From: Cohnella sp. GbtcB17
Lineage (GTDB): Bacteria; Bacillota; Bacilli; Paenibacillales; Paenibacillaceae
Direction: 5' to 3'
Assembly (NCBI RefSeq): GCF_019091135.1
Contig: NZ_JAGXJW010000061.1
Span: forward strand, 1 to 47,068
Length of the DNA: 47,068 bases
Shown piece by piece: positions 8,339-17,577 of the stretch. Position numbers and translations under genes: made by a program. How positions within the stretch are numbered: position 1 is the first letter of the stretch; every line of letters starts with the position of its first letter. The notes under the pieces are model-generated. The model was not told where the DNA came from. It saw only the letters and a list, made by a program, of their open reading frames with translations, and did no database searches.

Positions 8339-9754
8339 CTACGCGAGCGCAAAGGAAGCCAGACTGGCGCCCCCCGTCCCCTTGTAGGTCAAATAAATCG
8401 CTTGAACGCCGTCCGGTATGGCGATGTCGGACTCGTAAGCGGTCCACACATTCGTAAAATCGACGGGAATGGTGCCGAGCACCGGGCCGTCCCACGACGT
8501 CCTGACTTCAAAGGCGCCTCGGCAATAACCGCGCACTTTGATGCGGACGGAGCGGACCCCCTCGCAGCGGAAATATTTGAAGCCGGCCGTCGCGCCGTCT
8601 CTCAGGTTGGCGATATAGCCAATCTCCTCGTCCCCGTGCTTGCCGTCCTCGGTAATCTCCGGACAGCGGCTGTCCATCCATTCTCCGGGAGCGCCCGTAT
8701 ACAACGCTTCGTCCCGGCAAAACAGCTGGCACGCCAGATAGGCCGGATATTCGCCCCGTCCCTCGAGCGGTCCGCCGTTCGGGCCGCAGGAGGTCATCTC
8801 CGCTTGAACGATCGTGCCGTCCTCCCGGAATTCGATCGGCTCGATGCAGCCCTGCCGGCTGAAGTTCGTTCCGTTCGTATGCCGGTGATAAAAAACATAC
8901 CATTGGCCCCGGATCCGGGCGATACCGCCGTGATTGTTGCCGCCGTAATACATAGGCTTGTCCGCCGGCTTGTACGTATCGATATGCAGATCGTTGTTGC
9001 TGACGACGACGCCTCCATAGACGAAGCCGTCTGTCGGGGAACTGCTCGTCGCATAACAGAGCTCGTGCATAACGACCGAGGAGTAGATCAGATAATACGT
9101 ATCCTCTTTTTTCCGGATGGAGGGCGCCTCGAAAAAGGCATGGCCTTCAAAGCCGCTGCCGACGCTGTACGGTTCGCTTGGCAAGACGAATGTCGGCTCC
9201 CTGGAGATGGTGAGCATATCCGGACCGAGCACCGTCGCCATGGCGCCGTGCCGGGAGCGGTCGCCGGGCGCGCTGAAGCCTGTATACAGGTAGGTCGTAT
9301 CCCCTTCCGTCAGCACGGCCGGATCGAATTGCGGCTCGTCGCCCTCCCGCTCGCCCAGGCGCGTGCCGTCGGCGTACCGGACATAGCCGTAAAACGAATA
9401 CTTCCCCGCCGGCGTATCGCACACCGCGACCGATACGACGGGCACTTTGTCGAGCACATAATAAAGATAATACCGCCCGTCGGGACCGACCGTGACGTCC
9501 GGCGCATATAGACACATGCGGCCGTCGGGATTAAGCGGATCGTCGGTCTTGCGGTAGATCACGCCCTCGTACCGCCAATCGGCCAGATCGTGCGCTGGCG
9601 CGGACCAGCACACATAGTCGTTCAAGCAATAGGCGTGGCCGTTAAACCTGTCGTGGGAGCCGTATACGTACACTCTGCCGTCGAACACGTAAGGTTCGCC
9701 GTCCGGCGTATATTCCCACGACGGAAGATAAGGATTGAAGCCTTGTTTTTTCAA
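8339..9754 (-). CDS. GH43 glycosidase with C-terminal carbohydrate-binding-like domain
   Basis: This 471-residue protein has a five-bladed propeller core typical of GH43 beta-xylosidases and alpha-L-arabinofuranosidases. The presumed catalytic residues are in place: Asp18 (TPDGEPYVFDGR), Asp144 (PQFDPAVL) and Glu209 (HAFFEAPSIRK). The last 130 or so residues (GYIANLRDGATAGFKYF onward, ending in LTYKGTGGASLASFAL) look like a CBM6-type beta-sandwich. There is no signal peptide, so it should act on imported oligosaccharides. The start is TTG at 9752-9754, with GGAG about ten bases upstream. It is the last gene of the operon that begins at 17362 and lies 30 bases after the 732-residue protein. 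Whether arabinose or xylose is released is undetermined. Confidence 0.9.
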   Translation of the reverse strand: MKKQGFNPYLPSWEYTPDGEPYVFDGRVYVYGSHDRFNGHAYCLNDYVCWSAPAHDLADWRYEGVIYRKTDDPLNPDGRMCLYAPDVTVGPDGRYYLYYVLDKVPVVSVAVCDTPAGKYSFYGYVRYADGTRLGEREGDEPQFDPAVLTEGDTTYLYTGFSAPGDRSRHGAMATVLGPDMLTISREPTFVLPSEPYSVGSGFEGHAFFEAPSIRKKEDTYYLIYSSVVMHELCYATSSSPTDGFVYGGVVVSNNDLHIDTYKPADKPMYYGGNNHGGIARIRGQWYVFYHRHTNGTNFSRQGCIEPIEFREDGTIVQAEMTSCGPNGGPLEGRGEYPAYLACQLFCRDEALYTGAPGEWMDSRCPEITEDGKHGDEEIGYIANLRDGATAGFKYFRCEGVRSVRIKVRGYCRGAFEVRTSWDGPVLGTIPVDFTNVWTAYESDIAIPDGVQAIYLTYKGTGGASLASFALA

Positions 9755-9784
9755 TCGTTGTCCACTCCGATCCGATAGGTTCGT

Positions 9785-11983
9785 TCAAGCTTCCCGAGCA
9801 AAGGCGTCATAGATGCGCTTTCTTCGGGCTCTCTCTTCCGGCGGAAGCTTCTGCGCATCCGCGATCTCATAGACGCCGAAGGCGTCGTACAGTCTCGATG
9901 CCGGGTCGACCTCCACGTAGGTGCACCAGGGCAGCCAGTGGTAATGGCTGCGGAGCGTTTGACTCGCGAAGTTGCCGCTCTCGTGCCCCAAGCCCGGCAT
10001 GGCATAGCCGATGCTGCCGTCTACATCGGTGGACTGTCTCGTGTTCTTATGAATAAACTCGGCAAAATCGAGAAAATGCGCGTCCCCGGTCATGAGGTAC
10101 AGCCGGTAATACGCGAATACGCAGGCGGCCATATAGACATCGGCGCCGCCGCCGATCGTGATGATGCTCTGGCCGCTGATTGAAAATTGGTTGAACGGAT
10201 GCTTGGGCCACGGGGCGATCACGGGGAAGCGCCAGGCGTAGGTCCATGTCTCGGTATAATCCGCGGCCCCGATCGCACCTTCGAGCCAGTCCGGCTGTCC
10301 GGTCAGATCGTATAAGGCAAGGAAGCCGAACAAAGCGTAGATGCCGGCTTCTTTGTCCTGAATATCCGCGTTGTCGCACGTACCGCCCCGGTACTCCAAA
10401 TTGCGATAATTATGTTCGAACGACCACCGGCCGGCCCGGATCGCGGCGGCTTTGTACCGTTCGTCGCCGGACGCGAGATAAAACTGGACGAGGAACCGGA
10501 TGACGCTGGGCGTGTTGGACTTCGAATCCATGCGAACGGTCCCGTCCGCATGATACGCCCGGTAGAAGCTGCCGTCCTCGTTCTGGGCGTTCACGAGCCA
10601 ATCGGCCGTCCGTCGGCAGAACGCCAGCCATGAAGGACGTTCTTCCCCTTTTCTGCGCAAATAAAGATAAGCGTCCAGAATCGCTTCGATCCCGTCGGCC
10701 AGCATGCGGATATAGTGCGGATAGGGCTCGAACCCCCGCAGCGTCGGATTGTAGCACATCCTTGGCAAGCCGGATTCGGTCATCGCGGTCCTGACCCAGA
10801 AATCGATCACGCCCACGCCTTTCTCGTACGCTTCGGGCACGTTCTCCTTGTCGCCGTAGCGGAGCAGCTGATAGCCGATGCCCGGCTGCTGGCCGACGAA
10901 CCCGAACTGGAAGGAGACGCTCGACACATCCATGTCGGGCAATTGGCAAGCGAAGGGCAGCCCGTATGCGTCGCCGTAGGGCCGCGTATACCGGATCAGG
11001 ATGTTCATGCCGTTGTGAAAATGGCGCTCGTTGTCGACCTCGAACAGCTTGTCGCGCAGCCGGTCGTACGTCAAACGCCAAATTCCCTTCATCATCGGCT
11101 GAAATCCGGCGTAATGGCCGAAGTGGACGGCAACGGCGTAGTTTTGCTCGAACCCGGCCTCCACCGGATGGTTGACGCGTTGGAAGCCTTGCGGCTTCTC
11201 GCGGTAATCGAGGCCCGCGTAAGGATTGTCGACCGGCAGCTGGCCGTCGCTGCCCGGATAGACGTAATCGATCGACAAGCCGGCGGGTGCGGTCCCGAGC
11301 GCTTTGCGAATGCCGTAGCCGTAATACATATAGTTCAGCGTCTGGCTCTTTGGCCTGCTCATCCCGATGGAGCCGACGGTGCATTTCGGGTCCGTTATAT
11401 TTTCCGATCGCACGATATCCGTGCTCGGCAGGGTCGCGTCCGCCGCCCAGCGCGACAGCGAAGCCGCTTCACCCGTCGCGATATGCTGCATCGCGAACAG
11501 CGGGAGGGCGAAACGCGTCTCCGTCCGCCAGAAATATTCGTTGTCCGGGTCTTTGCCGATCGCGGTATCCGGCGCGAATTCATTTTGCTTGTACCAGACG
11601 CCGGGCGCGAAGCAATCGTAGTCGCGAATGTCGTCCGATTCGGCCGACGTGAAGGAGACTTTCGTGGAAAAACCGAGATCGTCTCCCGCCTTCGACACCT
11701 GGACGTTCCGGCTGATCTTGAAGCCCGCCCCCGCGATCTCATAGACATCGTGAAAGGCAAATACCGAACCCGAGGGCACGGTCAGCGTGCCGCGTGACGC
11801 GATCCTGCCGTCGGCTTCGGCGATATCGGCATAGGCTTCGTCGTAAAACTCGCTCGCCGCGAACGCGGTTTTAACCGTGACGAACATCGGCCGTTCGTTG
11901 GAATAAAGGAGCCGGCCGTCTTTGCGAACCTCGATGCCGCCATTGACGAAAAGCATGTCATAGCCGCCGCATGCCAGTCTCAT
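9785..11983 (-). CDS. Uncharacterised large cytoplasmic protein, probable (alpha/alpha)-barrel glycosidase or lyase
   Basis: I do not recognise the family of this 732-residue protein. Residues 1-330 look like beta-sandwich material (VPSGSVFAFHDVYEIAG, WRTETRFALPLFAMQ). Residues 370-700 show repeated helical hairpins with aromatic and Gly motifs typical of six-hairpin glycosidases: WLAFCRRTADWLVNAQNEDG (452-471), VIRFLVQFYLASGDERY, ALFGFLALYDLTGQPDWL, YMAACVFAYYRLYLMTGD and SHYHWLPWCTYVEVDP. Asp471-like acids follow NEDG, a common substrate-channel position in such barrels. There is no signal peptide. The ATG at 11981-11983 has AAAGGAG seven bases upstream. It is flanked by an esterase and a GH43 enzyme in one operon, so a role in the same oligosaccharide breakdown is inferred. 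Unsaturated-glycosyl hydrolase, glycosidase and epimerase-like functions all remain possible. Confidence 0.75.
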   Translation of the reverse strand: MRLACGGYDMLFVNGGIEVRKDGRLLYSNERPMFVTVKTAFAASEFYDEAYADIAEADGRIASRGTLTVPSGSVFAFHDVYEIAGAGFKISRNVQVSKAGDDLGFSTKVSFTSAESDDIRDYDCFAPGVWYKQNEFAPDTAIGKDPDNEYFWRTETRFALPLFAMQHIATGEAASLSRWAADATLPSTDIVRSENITDPKCTVGSIGMSRPKSQTLNYMYYGYGIRKALGTAPAGLSIDYVYPGSDGQLPVDNPYAGLDYREKPQGFQRVNHPVEAGFEQNYAVAVHFGHYAGFQPMMKGIWRLTYDRLRDKLFEVDNERHFHNGMNILIRYTRPYGDAYGLPFACQLPDMDVSSVSFQFGFVGQQPGIGYQLLRYGDKENVPEAYEKGVGVIDFWVRTAMTESGLPRMCYNPTLRGFEPYPHYIRMLADGIEAILDAYLYLRRKGEERPSWLAFCRRTADWLVNAQNEDGSFYRAYHADGTVRMDSKSNTPSVIRFLVQFYLASGDERYKAAAIRAGRWSFEHNYRNLEYRGGTCDNADIQDKEAGIYALFGFLALYDLTGQPDWLEGAIGAADYTETWTYAWRFPVIAPWPKHPFNQFSISGQSIITIGGGADVYMAACVFAYYRLYLMTGDAHFLDFAEFIHKNTRQSTDVDGSIGYAMPGLGHESGNFASQTLRSHYHWLPWCTYVEVDPASRLYDAFGVYEIADAQKLPPEERARRKRIYDAFAREA

Positions 11984-12016
11984 GGAAAGACTCCTTTCGT
12001 TTGCCCGCGTCGGCGC

Positions 12017-13549
12017 TCACGGCTTCGACGGATTTTTGTTGAAATATTGTCTCACTAGAAACTGCACGAGCTCGCCGGGCGCTTCCCGGGTGAATTCGGC
12101 GCGATCGGCGAAGCGCATGCCGTAAGGCGCCTCCGGGGTATAGACCTCCCACCGCGGCAGCTCCTCGCCGATCGAATCCTGCCCGTTCGGATCGCCGCTG
12201 CAAATGAAGTTCGCCCAGTAATCGCACATCTGCCGCGCCAGATCGTAGTGCTTGCCGACGAACGGCCGCCAGCACTTGGCAAGCGTCTCGAAGAAAAACC
12301 ACAGATCGACCGAATGAAACGTGCCGGGGTTATCCCATCCCGGGATGTCCGCGTCGAAGTTGTAATAATAGAGCGGAAGGTTCGCGCCGGTATCCGAGTT
12401 GGCCTGACCTGCTATCCGTATCGCGTATTCGATGCCGCTCACCGATGCTTTTTTAACGGCCTGCTCCAGGCTGCCCGAATCCGCATCGCACAGCGAGAGG
12501 AACGTCTGCGCATCTTCGCCGAAAAGCGCTTCTGCCAGGCGCTCGAATTCGTCCAGCGTGCCGGCCTCCGGCGCGCTTATAAATTCGGAGGAGGTGTGGC
12601 CGAACAGCACCGGCACCGGCCAACGCTCGTTCCGAAGGAACGCTTCGAACGCATCCCCGACATTAAACCTGCCGTCGGTCACGGTGCCCCAGAACCGCCC
12701 CGAAGCCACATATTTGTCGCGCACGAACGCCGCATCGAGCTTGCGGGCTTCGGCAAGCGAGGACACGCCGAGCTCTTCGAAGAAGCGAACGCCGTCCGCC
12801 TCGGCCTCCGCGAATTCACGAAGAAACCGTGGCGCGCCGTTGCCCGGATAAAGCCTCGTGAAAACCCCGCTCTGCACGATCGCCCGTTGGAACAGACCTT
12901 CGTTCTGCGGGGACGCGAGCTGGTTCATGACGCTGCCGCCGCCTGCCGATTGCCCGCCGATCGTCATTTTGTCCGGAGCGCCGCCGCACGCCGCGATATT
13001 GCGCTTGACCCATCGCGTCGCCGCCTGCTGGTCCAGGTGTCCGAAGTTCGCCGGCGCTTCCGGCGCTTCCGCCGTAATCTCCGGATGGCACAGAAAGCCG
13101 AACGCATTGAGCCGATAGGCGATCGTGACGACCACGATGCCTCTGCGCGCGATCCGCTCGCCGTCGAACACCATCTCGGCCGTATGGCCGACCTGCAAGC
13201 CGCCTCCGAAGTACCAGACGAATACCGGCAGCTTCTCGTCTTGGCGCTTGGCCGGCGTCCATACGTTCAGGTACAGACAGTCCTCATCCATGGCGATGTC
13301 GGGCTCGACCGCCCATTCCCGGGTATAAATATTGTTGTCGTCGAGCTCCTGCCGAACCTGCATCGGGACCGGCGCGAAGGCATACGCCTCGCGCACGCCG
13401 TCCCAATCCGGGGCCGGCTGCGGCGCGCGCCAGCGATTGTCTCCTACAGGCGGCGCGGCAAACGGAATGCCTTTGAAGCTCGTGATCCTCGGATCCGCGG
13501 CCGGCAGTCCCCGCAGCGTCCCGTTTTCCACCTTCGCGACTCTTAACAT
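12017..13549 (-). CDS. Type-B carboxylesterase (alpha/beta hydrolase)
   Basis: A carboxylesterase of 510 residues, full length for the family. It begins with VENGTLRGLPAADP and SFKGIPFAAPPVGDNRW, contains EDCLYLNVWTP and an oxyanion-hole region FGGGLQVG, and has the nucleophile elbow GGQSAGGGS with Ser201. A late His in GTFHSVDLWFFF fits the catalytic triad. No signal peptide is present. Within an importer/glycosidase operon it would plausibly remove acetyl or other ester groups from imported plant oligosaccharides, though type-B esterases are promiscuous. The ATG at 13547-13549 has AAAGGAG at seven bases. A longer frame from 13567 lacks a ribosome site and is rejected. The binding-protein gene lies 94 bases upstream, with a hairpin between. 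Confidence 0.9.
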   Translation of the reverse strand: MLRVAKVENGTLRGLPAADPRITSFKGIPFAAPPVGDNRWRAPQPAPDWDGVREAYAFAPVPMQVRQELDDNNIYTREWAVEPDIAMDEDCLYLNVWTPAKRQDEKLPVFVWYFGGGLQVGHTAEMVFDGERIARRGIVVVTIAYRLNAFGFLCHPEITAEAPEAPANFGHLDQQAATRWVKRNIAACGGAPDKMTIGGQSAGGGSVMNQLASPQNEGLFQRAIVQSGVFTRLYPGNGAPRFLREFAEAEADGVRFFEELGVSSLAEARKLDAAFVRDKYVASGRFWGTVTDGRFNVGDAFEAFLRNERWPVPVLFGHTSSEFISAPEAGTLDEFERLAEALFGEDAQTFLSLCDADSGSLEQAVKKASVSGIEYAIRIAGQANSDTGANLPLYYYNFDADIPGWDNPGTFHSVDLWFFFETLAKCWRPFVGKHYDLARQMCDYWANFICSGDPNGQDSIGEELPRWEVYTPEAPYGMRFADRAEFTREAPGELVQFLVRQYFNKNPSKP

Positions 13550-13587
13550 CACTGTTCTCCTTTCCATTTCCCGAAGTCAACAAAATA

Positions 13588-13623
13588 CGGAGGAGGATAT
13601 CTTTCGATATCCGTCCCCCTCCG
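13588..13623 (-). terminator. Hairpin between binding-protein and esterase genes (partial terminator or RNA stabiliser)
   Basis: An inner stem GGATATC/GATATCC with a TTTC loop is extended by CGGAGG/CCTCCG arms across an internal bulge. In transcript sense it lies just after the binding-protein stop and is followed by TATTTTGTTG. Such hairpins after binding-protein genes commonly give excess of that mRNA segment over the rest of the operon. The U-tract is imperfect, so read-through into the esterase is likely. Confidence 0.6.
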
Positions 13624-13643
13624 AATTTGCTGCGAATCGATTT

Positions 13644-15434
13644 TTATTTGTTTGCGGTCGCTTCGGCGCGCATTTTTACGATCTTCTGCGCCTTGACCGT
13701 ATCCGCGGCCAAAACGTCCTTCCAGCCGAGGCCTTCGACATCCTTCTGCATCTTCGTCCACAGCTGGTCGAACTCGGCCTGGTTTTTCGCGAATACCATC
13801 TTCCACGACGTGTTCTTCACGTAGTCGGAGATCTGGCTGCGCTTGTTCTTAATGTCCGAGGAATCGGTTCCGAGACTCGTATTGATATTCGGCACGATAT
13901 CGATCATCTTGTTTTTCAAATAATAATCCGTCGCGTTCTCGGCATTGTACGTCTTCTGCCAGTCCGTCGTCAGCACGGTCTTGTTCGCTTCGATCGTCGC
14001 GCTCCAATAGTTGCTGTTATAGAACTCCTTGGTGTCCGGATCGTACGTGAAGTCGCTCATGATCATCGTGTTGAGCTTGCTTTGTCCGTCCTGATAACCG
14101 CCGCCGCCATATTCGTCCGGAACCGGCGTATTTTTCTGGAAGGCGGTCTGGCCGACTTCGGTCAGCTGGAATTTGCCGTCGGCCGTCTTCTCGTAATTGA
14201 AGCCTTCGAAGCCGTTCACGTAATAGCGCAGGCCTTCCGGAGAAACGAGCCAATCCATGAATTCCATGATGCGGTCCGCGTATTTCGTTTTCGCGCCGAT
14301 CGCGAACGCTCTTCCGTTGCCGTAGTAGGCGTCGCTGTTTTGAATGATATGGGTGTCGGCGATCGGAACCGCTACGTTGCCGTCCCCGTTTTTGCCGCGC
14401 TCGATCGAATTGTAGAATCCGCGCTGCCAGGAGTACCACAGGAGCAGCACCTGCTTGTTGGTCAGCTTCTCGGCGACCTTGTTCCAATCCTGGGAAGGCG
14501 AGTCGGGATCGACCAGTCCCATCTGATTTGCTTTAAAGTAAAATTGCAGAATCTTCTTGTACATGCTGTTGTCGTCGACGAGCGGGACGATATCGCCTTT
14601 GGCGTTCAGTTGAAGGGTCGTCGTGCCGTCCGGCTGTTCGAATCCGTACCAGCCGCTGAGCCAGCGCACATTTTCCATGCTGCCGCCGTCCCAATCCTTC
14701 CACAGGGAGATCGGCACGATCGGCTTGCCGTCCGGCGTCTTCGGATACTTCTCCTGCATCTGCTTCAGCACGTTCAGCAGGTCGTCCAGGTTGTTCAGCT
14801 TCGGCGCTCCGACGCCCTTGTAGTAATCCCAGGGCATGATCGGGCTGGAGTAGGGAATCTCTTCGGAGAAGGTCGTTGGCGACGTGTCCGCCTCGAACGT
14901 GGGCAGGCCGTAGATTTTGCCTTCCGGATTGACCTTGTCGAAGCCCGCATTATACGGTTTGAAGTGGTTGTCGACATATTGGGACAAGTACTTCGTGTTC
15001 TTGATCTTGTCCGTCATATCCATGACGAGACCGGCCGGGATGAGCTCTTCCAGCTGGCTGTTGTCGACGATGACCAGATCGCCCAGATCGCCCGCTGCCG
15101 TACGGGTCTTGTACAGCTGATCGCCGGCAACCTGCGGGGCAAGGATATTAAGCGTGATGTTGAACTTGTCCTTGACGAGCTTGCCGTACCACCCGGTCTG
15201 TTCGCCCTGGTAGTTGGCCGCGTTGTCGAATACGGTGATCGTGATCGGCTTGCTGTGATCGATCGCCCCGGCGGACTGGGATGCGCCCGAGCTGGCGGCG
15301 GAACCGGACGGTTCGCCGGACGCCGCGTTATTTTTGGAGCCGTCGCTGCATGCGGTCAGCGCCGCGGACGCCAGGAACAACCCTGCCAACGATACGGCCA
15401 TCGATTTCTTGGCCCATTTTCTGCTGTCGCTCAT
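13644..15434 (-). CDS. CUT1-type oligosaccharide-binding lipoprotein
   Basis: This solute-binding lipoprotein of about 596 residues has a basic N-terminus (SRKWAKKSM), a hydrophobic stretch and lipobox ALTAC with Cys29, then a Ser/Ala-rich linker. The mature part (ITITVFDNAANYQGEQTGWYGKLVKDKFNI) is typical of large binding proteins working with LplB/YtcP permeases. It captures an oligosaccharide outside the membrane for the permeases encoded just upstream (15480-17362). The ATG at 15432-15434 is preceded by a G-rich stretch. A start 39 bases further out gives an atypical signal-peptide extension and is less likely. The esterase, unknown protein and GH43 that follow probably process what it imports. 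Confidence 0.92.
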   Translation of the reverse strand: MSDSRKWAKKSMAVSLAGLFLASAALTACSDGSKNNAASGEPSGSAASSGASQSAGAIDHSKPITITVFDNAANYQGEQTGWYGKLVKDKFNITLNILAPQVAGDQLYKTRTAAGDLGDLVIVDNSQLEELIPAGLVMDMTDKIKNTKYLSQYVDNHFKPYNAGFDKVNPEGKIYGLPTFEADTSPTTFSEEIPYSSPIMPWDYYKGVGAPKLNNLDDLLNVLKQMQEKYPKTPDGKPIVPISLWKDWDGGSMENVRWLSGWYGFEQPDGTTTLQLNAKGDIVPLVDDNSMYKKILQFYFKANQMGLVDPDSPSQDWNKVAEKLTNKQVLLLWYSWQRGFYNSIERGKNGDGNVAVPIADTHIIQNSDAYYGNGRAFAIGAKTKYADRIMEFMDWLVSPEGLRYYVNGFEGFNYEKTADGKFQLTEVGQTAFQKNTPVPDEYGGGGYQDGQSKLNTMIMSDFTYDPDTKEFYNSNYWSATIEANKTVLTTDWQKTYNAENATDYYLKNKMIDIVPNINTSLGTDSSDIKNKRSQISDYVKNTSWKMVFAKNQAEFDQLWTKMQKDVEGLGWKDVLAADTVKAQKIVKMRAEATANK

Positions 15435-15479
15435 GTGAAACCCCCATTTGGTCAAATTATTATAATGGCGCAAGCGAGG

Positions 15480-16445
15480 TCAGCCCTTTACCGCGCCGAT
15501 CATAATCCCTTTTACGAAGAACCGTTGGAAAATCGGGTAAATCAGCAGGATCGGCGCCACGACGATAATGGTGACCGTCATCCGGATGGACGTCGTCGTC
15601 TGCTTGGTCGAGAGACTGGACATCGCCGTCGAGCCCGCGTTTTGCAGATTGACCATCGTCGACAAGGAGCTTGCCTGGTTGATGTAGTTGTACAAAATGA
15701 ACTGCAGGCTGTAGAGATTGCTGTCGGTCACGAGGAGCAGCGTATCCTGGAAGGAATTCCACTGATCCACGGCCGCGAAGATGGCGACCGTCGCCAGGAT
15801 CGGTTTGCAGATCGGCAGCATGATGCGGAAGAAGATGGTCATCGTCCCGGCCCCGTCGATGCTCGCCGCCTGCTGCAGCTCCTTGGGCGTCGACTCCACG
15901 AACGTTTTGACCAGTATAATGAAGAAGGGAGCTACGACTGTCGGCAAAATATAGGCCAGAAAGTTGTTGGTCAGGTGCAGCGACCTCATCGTCAAATACC
16001 AGGGAATGATGCCGGCGCTGAAGAACATCGTGATCACCGTGAAGCGGTACCAAAACTTCCGCGCCCACATGTCCTCCTGCGAGAACATGAAGCCCAGGAA
16101 GGCGGAGGCGCCCACCGTCAAGCTCGTGCCGATGACCGTTCTGCCCAGCGAGATGAGCGCTGCGTGGCCGAGTCCCGGGATCTTGAACACGTCGATGTAA
16201 TTCTGGAAGTGAATATGCTTCGGGAAAAAGACGACGTCGCCTCTCGCGCTGATATCGTTCGCGCTGATCGTGTTGATGATGATCGAGTAAAAGGGATAGA
16301 CGCAGATCAGCGCGAACAGGGAGAACAGCGTATAGATGACGACGGAGATGAACTTGTCCGTCGCGCTGAGCTTGTAGCGCGTCTTCTGATCCACTCTGCT
16401 TTGGCGGACCGGCTCAAGTGCCGGCTCTGCCGCATGCTCGCTCAT
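15480..16445 (-). CDS. CUT1 ABC permease, YtcP/AraQ-type
   Basis: This 321-residue inner-membrane permease has about six transmembrane segments. The cytoplasmic coupling loop (EAA motif) reads KELQQAASIDGAGTMTIFFRIMLP (residues about 200-224), and the C-terminus ends with FVKGIMIGAVKG, a hallmark of this subfamily. It forms the channel with the permease at 16442-17362. Its ATG (16443-16445) overlaps the upstream stop as ATGA, showing coupled translation, and GGGGAG provides a ribosome site. The cognate ATPase is absent from the window, as usual in Paenibacillaceae, where a shared MsmX-type ATPase serves many importers. Confidence 0.95.
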   Translation of the reverse strand: MSEHAAEPALEPVRQSRVDQKTRYKLSATDKFISVVIYTLFSLFALICVYPFYSIIINTISANDISARGDVVFFPKHIHFQNYIDVFKIPGLGHAALISLGRTVIGTSLTVGASAFLGFMFSQEDMWARKFWYRFTVITMFFSAGIIPWYLTMRSLHLTNNFLAYILPTVVAPFFIILVKTFVESTPKELQQAASIDGAGTMTIFFRIMLPICKPILATVAIFAAVDQWNSFQDTLLLVTDSNLYSLQFILYNYINQASSLSTMVNLQNAGSTAMSSLSTKQTTTSIRMTVTIIVVAPILLIYPIFQRFFVKGIMIGAVKG

Positions 16446-17362
16446 ACGATGCTCTCCCCTCTTAACATTTTGGACAGACCGTTCACCGAGAAGAGCAGCA
16501 CGACGCTGATCAAGCTCTTCAGCATGCTGATCGCGACGGACACGGAATAGCTGCCCCCGCCCATGGCCAGGTTGTAGACGTACAGGTCCAGCACCTGAAT
16601 GCTGTCTTTGTTAAACGCGTTCTGGAAGACGAAGTACTGCTCCAGCCCGTTGTTCAGGAAGCTTGCGATCTGCAGCATGAGCAGCACGAAGTACGTCGGC
16701 AGCATGCTCGGCAGAACGACGTGGCGGATCACCTGCATGCGGGTCGCGCCGTCGACGTGGGCCGCCTCGTAGAGGGAATCGTCGATCCCCATGATCGCGG
16801 CGATGTACAGAATGGCGGACCAGCCTAGCGCTTTCCAGGTTGTCCACATCCACATCGTGATCCATACGTGTTCGGAGCTCTGGAGGAACAGGATCGGCGC
16901 ATCGGTCAGGCCGAGCTGCCGCAGCATGCCGTTAATGACTCCTTCGCTCGAAAACATGGAGAAGGCGAGCGAGTACACGAGCACCCAGCTGATGAAGTTC
17001 GGGAGCGTCGTGACCGTCTGGATGAACTTCCGGAAGCGGACGGCCTTGATCTCGGTCAGGAAGATGGCGAATACCATCGGCAGCCAGGAGAACAGCAGCG
17101 TCAGGCCGCTCATGCCGAACGTGTTTTTGATGACCTGCAGCAGCTGGTCGACCTTCACCTCGTTTTCGACGAGCGATCTGAACCATTGAAGCCCGACGAA
17201 CGGCGACTTGGACAACGGAATCGGCGGCGTGTAGTCGAAGAAGGCGTATACCCAACCGTACAGCGGGTAGTAGGCGAAGATGAACAGCAGAATCATGAAA
17301 GGAGAGATGTAGAGAAATTTTCTGAACGACGTGCTTCTCTTGTTGTAAGTCAGCATGAGCAC
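16442..17362 (-). CDS. CUT1 ABC permease, LplB/YteP-type
   Basis: First gene of the six-gene importer/degradation operon, 306 residues. The N-terminal YNKRSTSFRKFLYISPFMI leads into the first membrane segment, and about six segments follow. The coupling loop is YEAAHVDGATRMQVIRHVVLP (about 205-225). It pairs with the next permease to move oligosaccharide across the membrane. The start is ambiguous: GTG at 17360-17362 after AGAGGAG, or ATG at 17354-17356 after AGGCGG. Its promoter, with the conserved box and cre, lies about 75-150 bases upstream. Confidence 0.95.
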   Translation of the reverse strand: MLMLTYNKRSTSFRKFLYISPFMILLFIFAYYPLYGWVYAFFDYTPPIPLSKSPFVGLQWFRSLVENEVKVDQLLQVIKNTFGMSGLTLLFSWLPMVFAIFLTEIKAVRFRKFIQTVTTLPNFISWVLVYSLAFSMFSSEGVINGMLRQLGLTDAPILFLQSSEHVWITMWMWTTWKALGWSAILYIAAIMGIDDSLYEAAHVDGATRMQVIRHVVLPSMLPTYFVLLMLQIASFLNNGLEQYFVFQNAFNKDSIQVLDLYVYNLAMGGGSYSVSVAISMLKSLISVVLLFSVNGLSKMLRGESIV

Positions 17363-17435
17363 TCCGCCTCTCCTCTTCGATGGGTAAGGGCTTTCGCTTT
17401 CATATCGATCTCCTTTCCTTCGTGCGGTGCTGCGT

Positions 17436-17514
17436 TGGTTGCGCTTTCATGTTTCCATTATAGGCACCCGCCGCTGGCCTGAACTACGTGCATCTTTTTA
17501 CTTGCTTAACGATC
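17436..17514 (-). promoter_or_regulatory. Promoter of importer operon with 20-bp activator-type box and cre
   Basis: On the minus strand the box GTTAAGCAAGTAAAAAGATG (17491-17510, preceded by CGATC) starts exactly 48 bases before -10 TATAAT (17457-17462). The hexamer 18 bases before the -10 is TAGTTC (17481-17486), a poor -35, which fits a promoter that needs an activator. Downstream, TGAAAGCGCAACCA (17436-17449) is a cre-like site. The box matches those at 19640 and 31206 at 15/20 and 14/20 positions, with identical spacing. Confidence 0.7.
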
Positions 17515-17552
17515 GTTTACTCGTTTGTAAGCGCTATATATTCCAAAGCAAA

Positions 17553-17577
17553 GAACCGCACATTTATTGTGCGGTTC
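17553..17577 (-). terminator. Terminator after GH127
   Basis: A ten-base-pair stem GAACCGCACA / TGTGCGGTTC with a five-base loop lies about 75 bases past the GH127 stop. In minus-strand sense it is followed by TTCTTTGCTTTGG. A second copy of the arm (TTGTGCGGTTC, about 17612-17624) lies nearer the stop. The remainder of 17363-17651 holds the importer promoter and nothing else recognisable. Confidence 0.65.

Noticed and set aside
8325..8344. Copy of the shared 20-bp promoter box upstream of the orphan binding protein
   Set aside because: Aligned at the same 48-base offset it matches at only about 6 of 20 positions; just the -35/-10/cre layout is shared.
13332..16550. Open frame of 1072 codons on the plus strand
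   Set aside because: It lies antisense to a clear esterase, binding protein and permease; the translation is Arg/His/Asp-rich with no family features. Long antisense frames are expected in high-GC coding DNA.
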